Shown here piece by piece: positions 49,750 through 61,098 of a DNA stretch of 64,000 nucleotides; position 1 is the first letter of the stretch, and each line of letters begins with the position of its first letter. Under the pieces are notes generated by a model. The model was given only the letters and a program-made list of their open reading frames with translations, was not told where the DNA came from and made no database searches. This DNA is from Oenanthe sinensis (Eukaryota; Streptophyta; Magnoliopsida; Apiales; Apiaceae). The position numbers were made by a program, and so were the translations under genes. The DNA lies in NCBI GenBank assembly GCA_028671895.1, contig CM053809.1, positions 33,517,501-33,581,500 on the forward strand. Direction: 5' to 3'.

Positions 49750-51170
49750 AGCTACTGAATCATATATTGGCATTTGCAGATTGAAAGAAATGGCTTGGTC
49801 AGGATGAAGATGTTGTGACATAAAGACTATTTGGTGATGCAATATAATCAAAATGAAACATCCAGCTGGGGTATGGATATGCAGCCATCACAAAGTCAAT
49901 GGCTGATGGCATGGTTCATATTATATGTGCTTATAAATATTCCATGCGGATCTTCTGAACAATAAAAATTAGTATGCATGATCTTGAAGCATAATATACA
50001 ATCATTAGTTTGCTCATTTAGTTCAGCTTGTCCACACCCAAGTTCTCATAATTTATCTGTCAATCCATCAATTGTTTTGAGGTTTGTAATTTTGGGCTTG
50101 CAGCAAGGCTCCCAAATTCTCTTTTTATTTTTATAGTCTTGTATATCTATAATTTTGGCTGTATAATCTTTTTTATGATGTGGAATTGAAAGTTTGAAAA
50201 CTTTAACAATTCCATTATTCCATTAAAAATGTGTGTTGTACACAATACATTATGATATCGAATGCACTTATTCTTTCTAACTCCCTCCCTGTAACATAAG
50301 ACTCTAATCATATATGTTGTGTTTGGTTGAGGCGAATGGAATGAGTAAATATGGAAGAAAATAGTTGTAGTAATATGAGAGATTTGGAAAAAAATTAGTG
50401 AGTGCAAAATTTTTATGATGCGGATTGGTTAGAAAATATAAGAAAAAATGGAGCATTCCATCTCAAAATGAGGATTTGAACTCTAATTTAAATTGTTAGG
50501 AATGGAATGGCCGAAAGAATGAAATTATTGAAAATTCACTCAAAATTAGTTCAAATCTCATTCCATTGCACCCAACCAAACACAACATACTGAGTTTTTT
50601 CAACTTGCTATGACATAGCATTCAGCATAATATCAAGAAAATTCCTAATACAAGTCCGTGAGAACAACTTAATCCAGCATAATGCACACATAACTAGTAT
50701 CATAATATGATACTCACAATCACCGATATCACATCATCACAATCACTAATCATAGATCACAATCACAATCACTAGTAACATAATATAGCACACATCACTG
50801 CTATAACTACCAGAACAGATCAATGTACTTATAATTTTTTATGTTTAATGACTTTTTGGCCCTTAAAGTATATGTCAGTATACCCATCGAATCCTGTCAT
50901 CATTTGTATTGTAGTTGTATTTCATATTTTTTATTAATGGAATCAACTATTGCTCACTCCAAAATAAACCTAATTATTTTTCTAAAAAAATTTGAATAAC
51001 AGGCCTAAACGAGAAGGTCGTGCAAGAGCCTTATACACGAACCCCTTTTAAAGTCCGAACCGAAGTTTCATAAAATCTAATCTAATACGAGGAAAACAGA
51101 CGTACATGAGTTTTAATAGAACCCTGTTTGAAGTAAGAGATAAAAATAGAGACCTTCATCATCATATTAC
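49750..51170. other. Intergenic region with a MITE
   Basis: Upstream of the kinase pseudogene. It contains the inverted-repeat element at 50315-50587 and, at about 50715-50775, a short ATCACAATCACTA-type tandem repeat. No gene is supported. Confidence 0.5.
50315..50587. mobile_element. MITE with about 28-bp terminal inverted repeats
   Basis: Left end TGTTGTGTTTGGTTGAGGCG then AATGGAATG. The right end, reverse-complemented, begins TGTTGTGTTTGGTTGGGTGC then AATGGAATG. The 273-bp interior has further mirror-image words (GGAATGGAATGG; TGAATTTTC...GAAAATTCA type) and no coding capacity. The target-site duplication is not clear, so the superfamily is open. Confidence 0.75.
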
Positions 51171-53483
51171 ATGGATATGGATATGGATATGGATATGCAG
51201 ATGAACAAGAAGGCTAGAATGGAAGATGGGGATCGAATCAGCAAGTTGCCAGATGATCTGATTCATCAAATAATGCTGTTTATGGATATACAATTGGCAG
51301 TTCAAACCAGCATTCTTTGGAGGACTATTCCTTTTCTCAATTCTTATGGCAACACGGAAACGTTTCTTGATCATGTGTTCTTTTTCCGGAACCATCTCCG
51401 ATAACAAAACTGGAGCTCTGTCTTTGTAATGGCTTGAATTTACGTTCTGTGAAAAAATATATCAAGTATGCAATTTCACACAATCTTGAACGCCTGCATG
51501 TTGATATAGATCGTTATTGTTCATTATTTCTATTCAGCTCGGATATGTTAAAACAACTCAAACTTGCAATGAAATTTGGAACGGATATATAAATTGATGG
51601 AATCACATCAATGGAATTTACCCAACTTAACAACTCTTATTCTGGAGTATCCTAATTATAAGAAATCCTCCAAGATTGATGTGCTTGGCCTTCCTTAACA
51701 ACTCTAGGCCTTAAATATATGGAGTTGCCCGAATCTTTCAGTTTGCCTGCTTTAACAACACTTCGTCTAGAATCGTGCCCTTTACCCCAAAAAGTTTGGG
51801 ATTTCCCAGCTTTATTGACTCTAGAACTTACTGATGTGACCTTTCCACGTAATATGAGTGAATACTTTCTTGCACTTACCAGTCTACAGAATCTTGCCAT
51901 AGATTTTGGTGGACATAAGATAGGATTTTGTATCATCTCTAGTTCCCAGTTGCGGAACCTGAAAATCAGGGTCCCCTTGTACACTGCTGATTTAACCAAG
52001 GGAAAGATTGTGGTGTTGGCACCGAAACTCTGTAATTTCACTGCAATTGGTGTCTTTCTTACAAGATTTGAGGGTTCTAAGATGGAAAAGGTAAATTTAA
52101 AATTTTGGAATTGCAAGTATGATGAACCACCTTGGACGTCGAAGCGATATCAGGACCTGTTTCATACTATGTTCTCACAACTGGGTAGCACCAAGATTCT
52201 TACAAGTGATTCAATGACCCTTCAGGTAACTTTGTGTTAAATTGAATATATAGTTAGTCTATAAATATTATACTAAACAAGTTTGCAGTTTATAAGAATT
52301 GAGTCTTGGGTCCACTACAAGTTAATTGTCAAAATTAAATTGCCTGTATTCACCAACTATTCATGTAGCACCTGTGTTTTTTTTTTATCAGATTAAAAAC
52401 ATTATATTAAATTTAATGGAGTAGTTAAGTAGAGTAATGTTTCTTTTTATTCTTCTCGAGGAAGAAAGCACGTAATTCAGTAAATGACCTTCTGTTTGCG
52501 TTTAATCTTATTTATCACTTGTGTTACAATTTTCTTGAACTTTGACACATGTTTCATGTTGTAATAAATCTTGTTTGGTTTTACTAGGCACTATCTCAAA
52601 TCTCCGACATTCTTGTACATTTGCGTTGTCCATTTTATAACTCGAAGTATTTTAAGCTACCACATGGATATGAAGAATCAAGTATGTCTAGTTCTGTGAG
52701 GCAATACTTACTCAGTGGCTCTCCAGGCGCCAAAATGTTGTCTCCCGTAATTAATTGACATCTCTGCTATTCTATAATTTTTTGCATTATAAATATGTCC
52801 TGTGTTTTTAGTAAACTGCGTTTCCTTTCTGTATAATCCTGTTTAGGTACTTATTAATAATAACAATTGTGCTTCCTTTGCATTTATCATAATTTATATA
52901 CATATGTATTCAAGTTGAATATTACTCCTTAGCAACAAAAAATAAATAAAAATTGATACCTGGTTTGTAATTTCCTTCAAGACGATTTGATTCCTCAAAT
53001 GGCACCCGTTGGTTCCCTGATAACTCAGAATGTGGTTCTAGAAGAACCCTTGGCAACTCCATCTTTGGAACTGGTTAATTATCAATATACATGTAAAAGC
53101 ACATGTGAAGATAATCTTGATATGAGGATGCCAAAAGAGGATATACTGGAGAATCCTGTAGTAGATACCGATCAGGTGAGACAAATTGAAGCTCCGGTTG
53201 CAGGGGAAAGCAATGATTTGGTGAGCTCTTGGGAGAAAAGTAATTTTGTGTTATGGAGGGGCCATGAGGTTTACTCTGGGTATGTAGGCCTTCTTCATCT
53301 CATCATGAGAAAGTATCCACAAACCTTTGAGAAGTTGTCCGCAGAAAACAAGAAAATTTGGACAATGAAGCTAAATGTGTTGTGCTCCTCAGTGAATGCC
53401 TTTACCAGAACCTCAATGGCTGAGGTCGACATTGAGATGATAAATGAGTACAGCTCTCTTTTTAATGACTTGCGGAGATGGGG
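51171..53483 (+). pseudogene. F-box/LRR-type gene, degenerate and cut by a Gypsy insertion
   Basis: Starts at ATG 51171 with a (GGATAT)n microsatellite translated as MDMDMDMDMQM, then an F-box (DRISKLPDDLIHQIMLFMDI, QLAVQTSILW). The frame stops at about 51402 and several stops follow, while LRR-like text continues (LPNLTTLILEYP near 51620; LPALTTLRLESCPLPQKVW and FPALLTLELTDVTFP from 51740). A donor at 52226 and an acceptor at 52588 join to YFKLPHGYEESSMSSSVRQY, and a last exon from about 52981 encodes WRGHEVYSGYVGLLHLIMRK and TSMAEVDIEMINEYSSLFND. The final codons at RRWG run straight into the Gypsy LTR at 53484. The C-terminal domain resembles one I associate with F-box/LRR proteins of asterids, function unknown. 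SKP1 binding and substrate cannot be inferred. Confidence 0.75.
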
Positions 53484-56384
53484 TGTAACACCCTATTATT
53501 ACCGATAATAAGGCTTACACAATTTAAACAAAATCTAGATAATATTAAGCTACCATAAATGTATAATCCTGCTAAAGTTTAAGTACTAAATCTCAATAAC
53601 AATAATACTGATAAAATCTGAAATTATCTAAAATAGTTCTCAAATGTCTTATTAAATCTCCTAAGCAAAGCAGCTAGAAACTGAGTAGCGCTCATCACTC
53701 TCCCCGCATATCCCCTAAATACCTGCGGAAAGAAAATAATACGAGTGAGCCAAATGCCCAGTACGAATATAATTTAAAAGAATACAAAATTTTAAATAAC
53801 TGAGTGGATTGTGTCTTACCAACACAGAGTATACAATAAAGATTTAATCAATAGAATGATACAAAAGTGAACAATATAAGGATCACGAGATATCTCAAAT
53901 CATATACGATATTTAACAAAATGGTACCACAATAAATAACTTGGATCCAATCAATAAAAATAAGGCTGAAAAGCAAATAAGGTGGGAACAATAAGGGTCT
54001 CTTACACAAAACTGTACTCGTGAAACTCCACTCACCAAGTACAGGACAATGATTTCTTCCTCGGATATCCATAAGAAGAAATAATAGAATGTATAAAACA
54101 TCCCAACAATACAATATCGATCATGATCTATTCACGTCCCATACTCCAGAAACGCGCCCGTATACTTATACCACCGATACGAGTTAGTGTCTAGTTCACC
54201 TTTACTCCGAACTCCATGTGAACATTGTCCGTGATTAACCCACACGGATCGGTCTAAGAGCCCAATACATAGGTTACAAAAGTTGCCGACTCTTTAATTA
54301 ATCAAATCAAAACAATATCGCAATAAAAAAATGCGAAATAAAACAAATATAAAGAATCAAGGCAACAATAATTCCAAAAATAAGGAATACGAAACGAATA
54401 TAAGAAGGTGCACTAAAAAGTACACAGAGTACAAGGGTCACAATTTTAGAAAAGCCTCAACAATAAATATAACGAATTTTAATATTTAAATGGAGAAAAA
54501 AAATTAAGGAATCTATACTAACAATTATAATTTAAGATTAAGAGAAGCGAATAGGAATTCGTACCTTAAAAAGAAGATTAAACTAGTCCAAATTTATCAA
54601 GAAAATCCGTTAAGAGATATGCTGCTACAATCCTTTATCTAATCACCAATTTAATGATTATAAATTAGCTCACATATTAATAATATTAAACTAATTATTT
54701 TATTCTCAACTGTTTAGTGATTATGATTAATCTCACTACCATAACTAACCATATATTTATTTTATTAACAAAGGAATAACACTGTCAATCTACAGTGTAC
54801 TAATTGAATCAAATAATTAATAATATAGCATGTGGGGACAGACAGGGCTATAATATAAATTAATAACTATTAAATGATAAATACACATGCTGCACATCAC
54901 ACAATTTCTTATTTAATTAATATAATAAATACATGACGATTTGCCGTGCATATAACTATTTTATTTACTGGACCATGTCAGTATATAAATGCATGCAATT
55001 TAACCGGTAGTCTACGGATGGTATATCATGCCTACCAGTTCTTACTAACAAAAGGTTGATACCCCCATTAACTACCAAGTCATGTGGTTGTAATTTAAAA
55101 GTAAATACTAATATAAAAATATATCATTCTATCAAATTGGTGTGTCAAATATAATTATTACAGATTCATAATAGGTACAAAAATGAAGAAATTTATTCTA
55201 ACATAATAATTTAAAAATATTAAATTAAATAACATGTACATAATAATGCATTATATACATATGTACAAAAGTCATAATAATAGTTTATAGCTAGGATTTA
55301 AATCAAATTAGTACTAGGTCGAAAATGTATCTAATTAAACTGATTACACTCATATAACTAGTGCAAACCAACTGTAAAATAATAATAAATTAAAACAAGT
55401 AGACTAGAATAATTGGTTATATGCGTGCATGCATTTTTATTAAATAAGTACTAAGTTTCAATACAATCAGATTTGTAAAGTCCAAAAATCTTAATGATGA
55501 AGGCATTTAAAATATATATAGTACATAATAGTGTATGACATTTAACGGTGTTCATCGGGTAATAATTAAATAATAAAATATAAGACTATACACTAAAAGA
55601 CGACAAATTAAGATAATAGCACAAACATTTTCATGCATTAACATACTAGTCAGCTATTATGTTGTAAATATACAAGTACAGAGTACAAAGAAAATTAAAA
55701 TCGTTTCATGCTAATATATTAAATACACAAGGCTTTTCGATTACCTGAAATTAGAACTCAATAAATATATCAAAGTGTGTGCAATTATCTATTAAACTGA
55801 GATTAAAAGATTAGAGTTAGAATAATATAAAATATAAGAAAATAAAATATTATACATATAGTAATAGGTTTAAATCAAACCTCTTTAATGATGTACACCC
55901 TTATAATATATGAAGCTATTGACGTTGATTTCTAGCATGCCTTTGGTAACAATATTCCTCTTTTCTTTGAAACTTAGGTTACACTTTTCCTTCTGTATAT
56001 AATCCTTGTATATCCACGTATGGATTCTAAATGGGCACCAAACTCTGTTTCCTTTAGTGCTCAGCCATTTTCATGTTCCCAACCCACCTTTCTACGCCTT
56101 TTTATTTTGTACGTATAACACAATTATGTGCGTGTACTTATACTACCATTCGGATACATATGGTTAGGTAGAGATTGATATTATCCTATTAAATATTATA
56201 TCTTATCATAATCTTAAGGATTTTTTTATCGGTTCCGTTGCTAACTTATAGGCCCACGTGTGTTTATCCAAATAACAACAAAAATAGATTTAATTTAATA
56301 CAAAAATTAAAGAAAGTTCATAATTCATCAAATATTATATTAATAAAATAAATGAATTAAAAATAAAAAAATCGGGTTATTATA
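53484..56384 (-). repeat. Gypsy left LTR (3' LTR in element sense)
   Basis: Starts TGTAACACCCTATTATTACC and ends GGGTTATTATA at the polypurine tract. It is very AT-rich, 2.9 kb. In element sense it reads TATAATAACCCG...GGGTGTTACA, so the 5' dinucleotide is TA in place of TG. An 88-codon minus-strand frame at 53848-54114 recurs identically in the other LTR and is judged chance. Confidence 0.93.
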
Positions 56385-59300
56385 TCCTTCCCTCCTAAAA
56401 AAAAATTTCGTCCTCGAAATTTAAATGATGTACCTGATTCAAACAGATATGGATATTTTGTGCGAACTGATTCCTCAATCTCCCAAGTAGCTTCTCGAAT
56501 ATCGTGATTTTTCCAAAGAACTTTCACAAAAGGAATCGTCTTTTTGCGCATAATTCTTTCCTCTCTTGCTAATATGGCTTCTGCTTCCTCTTCACAAGTC
56601 AAATCCTCACGAAACGCGTCTAAAGGATACTCAACAATATGATTTGGATGATAGACATACTTCCTCAGAACTGATGCATGAAACACATTATGTACTCGCG
56701 ATAGTTGTGGTGGCAATGCAACTCTATATGCCACTACTCCAACTTTCTCAAGAATCTCAAAAGGACCTATATATCTCGGACTTAGTTTACCCTTCTGACC
56801 AAATCGTTGAATACCTTTCCAAGGAGACACTTTAAGAAAGACCTTATCTCCAACCTTGAACTCATACTCTCGTCTGCCCTTGTCTGCATAACTCTTCTGT
56901 CTAGATCGAGCTTGTCTAAGCCTCTCTCGAGCCACTGCAACCTTATCAGTAGTAACTTGAACCAAATCAGGACCTTCCAAGAGTTTCTCACCCACCTCGT
57001 TCCAACAAGTAGGTGTCCTACACTTGCGCCCATACAATGCCTCAAAAGGAGCCATACCAATACTTGCCTGCCAACTGTTGTTATAAGCAAATTCTACCAA
57101 CGGTAGATACTCGTCCCAACTCCCTGACCAGTCTAATGCACATGCTCGTAGCATATCCTCCAAAGTCTGAATCGTCCGCTCTGACTGTCCATCTGTTTGC
57201 GGATGAAAAGCTGTACTATAATTCAATTTGGTACCCCACGCCTTTTGAAATCCCTGCCAAAATTTTGAAGTGAATCTCGGATCTCTATCGGACACAATCG
57301 AAACTGGAATACCATGAAGTCTAACGATCTCATCCCTGTATGTTAGTGCTAAGCTCTCCAAAGACATGTTCCCCCGAATCGCCAGAAAGTGAGCCGATTT
57401 AGTAAGTCTATCCACAATCACCCATATCGCATCATTCTTCTTCAAAGTTTTAGGCAGTCCAATTACAAAGTCCATGCATATGTTCTCCCACTTCCAAGTA
57501 GGCATTTCCAAAGGCTGTAACAATCCACATGGTCGTTGATGCTCAATTTTCACCTGTTGACAAGTCAAACACTTTGAAACAAACTCAGCTATGTCACGTT
57601 TCATACCACTCCACCAAAAATGTTCCTTCACATCATGATACATCTTCGTTCCACCGGGATGAATAGAGAACGGTGATCGATGAGCTTCTTCCATTACTTC
57701 CTCTCTAAGTTCCTTATTATCAGGCACACACAATCGATTACCCATCCAAACAATACCATATTCATCAATGCGAAACTCTGGTAGCTTTCCTTTTTTGATA
57801 TTTTGTACTAAGGACCACACTTCTCCATCATCATTTTGAGCCTCTTTAATCCTAGAGATAAGACTAGGCTCCACATGCATACTTGCTATCATACCAACTG
57901 TATCTTGACGGTAGAATTCCAAGCCAAACTTTTCAATCTCATGCTGAAGATGTTGTTGTTGTGTCATCAATGCTGCTATATTTCCGAAATTCTTTCTACT
58001 CAAGGCGTCTGCAACTTTATTAGCTTTGCCCGGATGATATTGAATATTCACATCGTAATCCTTCAATAGTTCAATCCATCGTCTCTGCCTCATATTAAGC
58101 TCCTTCTATGTAAAGATATACTTCAAACTTTTATGATCGGTGAATATCTCACATTTATCACCATACAAATAATGTCGCCATATCTTCAATGCAAAAATCA
58201 CAGCTGCAAGCTCTAAATCATGAGTCGGATAATTTACCTCATAAGTTTTTAACTGCCTCGAAGCATAAGCAATCACCTTTCCATGCTGCATTAGTACGCA
58301 ACCAAGTCCCTTCTTTGAAGCATCACTGTAAATCACATAACCACCCATACCAGACGGTAGTGTCAAAACTGGAGAGGTCACAAGTCTGTTCTTCAACTCT
58401 TTAAAACTAGCCTCACATTCATCGGTCCAAATGAACTTATTACTTTTTCGAGTCAACTGAGTCAATGGCATAGAAATAGTCGAGAAACCCTCCACAAAGC
58501 GACGATAATAGCCAGCAAGTCCTAAAAAACTTCTCACCTCTGTCACAGTGCTAGGCCTTGGCCAATTGGTAATAGCCTCAACCTTAGCTGGATCAACTTT
58601 GATTCCATCTGCTGATACGATATGTCCCAAAAAGGCAACTTGATCAAGCCAAAATTCACACTTCTTATACTTTGCATACAATTTGTTAGCACGTAATATC
58701 TCCAATACAACACGAAGATGCTCCTCATGCTCCTCCTTTGTCTTCGAATACACCAAGATGTCATCAATAAACACGATCACAAATTTGTCAAGAAAATCTT
58801 TGAATACCCTGTTCATCAAGTCCATGAACACTGCTGGTGCATTTGTCAATCCGAAAGACATAACTAAAAACTCGTAGTGCCCATAACGAGTCCTAAAAGC
58901 TGTCTTAGGGATATCACAGGTCTTCACCCTCAACTGATGATACCCTGAACGTAGGTCAATCTTCGAAAAATATTTTGCCCCTTGTAACTGATCAAATAGG
59001 TCATCGATCCTCGGTAATGGATACCTATTCTTCACAGTAATTCTATTCAACTCTCGATAGTCAATACAAAGCCTCATTGTACCATCTTTCTTCTTCACAA
59101 ATAAGACAGGTGCTCCCCAAGGTGAAACACTCGGCCTGATGAAACCCTTCTCAAGCAATTCCTGTAGCTGTTCCTTTAACTCTTGCAGTTCCAATGGAGC
59201 CATTCGATACGGAGCCTTAGAAATAGGTTGTGCACCAGGTAACACATCAATAGAGAATTCCACCTCTCTCTGTGGTGGTAATCCATCCAAATCCTCTGGA

Positions 59301-60945
59301 AATACATCAGGAAATTCACGAACAACACTAATATCCTCAATTATAGACGAACTATCAGAAGAATCAATCACATGAGCCAAATAGCCTTCGCAACCATGCG
59401 CAAGCATCCGCTTTGCCTTGATAGCCGAAACAAATCTTCCCAACATACTAGGCTTAGAACCATGAAACTCAAACTCTGGTAAATTTGGGTCCCCAAAAAT
59501 TATTTTCTTCCCTTGACAATCGATAGTAGCCCTGTATCGCTCTAACCAGTCCATACCCAGAATAACATCAAAGTCCCTCATCTGAATAGGTAAGAGATCC
59601 ACACAAAGATTTCGGTCCTTCACTTTAACCACACAATTAGGATACTGAGTGTTCACAGATATAGTTACCCCCATAGGGCTTCCAATAGAATATTCAGATA
59701 AAAGTGCAGTAGGTGTAATGCATAGATGTTTAGCATAAGATGTAGAGACAAACGAGTGTGTAGCACCAGTATCAAATAAAACTGTAGCATTCCTATTTCC
59801 AATAGAAAGTGTGCCTGTAATGGTACCTGAAGTGTTTGCAGCATCCTTTGCAGTAAGAGAGAACACACGTCCAGTATTTTTCTGATTATTCTTTCCATTA
59901 GCATCATTCTGATCCCCAGACTTTTTCAATGGCATCTTGCAATCTCGAATAGTATGGCCTTTCTGACCACAGTTGAAACATGATCTGGTAAGCCAAAAAC
60001 AGACACCGCTGTGCATCTTCCCACAATGCTCACAAGTAGACCTTCCACCACTCTGATTTCCAGTTTGATTAAATGACTTATTTTGCTGATTACCCTGATT
60101 TCCATTTCTCTGTTGGAAGCTTCGAGTGTTGTACCTTTGATTATTCTGTTTAAATCTTCCTGAAGGTCCCCCATTTTTCTGAAACCCAGAAGAGTCATCA
60201 TCTCTCTTTCTTTTCTGGTTCTGTATATCCCTCTGTTTACGAAAGTCAGTCTGATGTAGTTCCTGATCTCTAGCACTGTCAATCAAACTGTCCATTGTAG
60301 TGTATCGATTAGCAATGATGTGATTACGAATTGAAGTCTTCAAAGCCCACTTGAACTTCATGATTTTGTCCTCCTCAGTCCCAGCAATAGACCGTGCATA
60401 ACCAGCCAATCTCTGAAATCGCACCTGAAAATCAGCCACAAACTCATCCTCCTTTTGAGTTATACCCTGATACTCTCGAGCATACTCCTCACGAATACTG
60501 GCAGGAAAATACCTCTGATCAAACTGTGTTTTAAACATATTCCAGTGAGAGTGTCCTCATATCCAGCTGCATGAGAACCCACAACTGATTTCCACCAAAT
60601 GCTAGCATCTCCCTCAAGCCGGTAAGTAGCAAAACGTGCTTTCTCCACTTCTGAACAATTAAGTACCCTGAAGATTTTCTCCATGTGGTCAATCCATGCT
60701 TCAGCATCCATAGGGGTCTTGGCCTCCTTAAAAGAATTAGGCCTCTGTTTCATAAAACGATCAAACATAGTTTGACCTTCCTGATTTTGCCTGTTATTGC
60801 CACCAAGATTCTGATCATCAAGGTTCCTTCGTTGTTGAGAAGCTACTTCACGTACCATGTCCATAAAAGTGTTTCTATCCATAACTATTTGTTGAGTCCC
60901 AGAATTTTGACTAGAATTTCGACCAGTAGTACTTTTAGGCGGCAT
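56357..60945 (-). pseudogene. Gypsy gag-pol polyprotein with one frameshift and one nonsense codon
   Basis: Starts at ATG 60945 (MPPKSTTGRNSSQN) and ends at a stop inside the LTR at 56357. Gag runs through FRVLNCSEVEKARFATYRLE. One base is missing near 60549, so the frame shifts between the LTG and WNMFKTQFDQRYF segments. Then come a CCHC knuckle (CFNCGQKGHTIRDCK, about 59940-59980), protease (LFDTGATHSFVS, about 59770) and RT with FIDDILVYSK (about 58760). RNase H (DASKKGLGCVLMQ) follows. A TAG at 58106-58108 replaces the expected Gln before KELNMRQRRW. Integrase has HHCC (HPGGTKMYHDV...CLTCQQVK, about 57560-57650) and a catalytic core (SDRDPRFTSKFW). The C-terminus (EEEAEAILAREERIMRKK, WKNHDIREATWE) is a chromodomain-like fold. 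Otherwise open. Confidence 0.93.
56385..56396 (-). other. Gypsy polypurine tract
   Basis: The minus strand reads AGGAGGGAAGGA directly before the 3' LTR, as needed for plus-strand DNA priming in reverse transcription. It is preceded by a T-rich stretch, a common arrangement. Confidence 0.8.
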
Positions 60946-61082
60946 CCTGTAGAGAATTTTATTAGCGCACAAAAATATATGTAACAATATTTATACTTAG
61001 AAATCTCACTTCTACCCATGCGAAGTCAACCCAAACTCACAGGTCAACACCTAATAGGCAGTCTACAGAATCATTAAGCTAA

Positions 61083-61094
61083 GCTTTGATACCA
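61083..61094 (-). other. Gypsy primer-binding site (tRNA-Met type)
   Basis: The minus strand reads TGGTATCAAAGC, four bases inside the 5' LTR. This matches the complement of the initiator tRNA-Met 3' end (TGGTATCAGAGC) with one mismatch. Confidence 0.8.
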
Positions 61095-61098
61095 ACGT

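Noticed and set aside
53848..54114. 88-codon minus-strand frame, identical at 61463-61729, as a conserved gene
   Set aside because: Both lie at the same place in the two LTRs, so identity is explained by LTR duplication. No domain is recognised and the composition is low-complexity hydrophobic.
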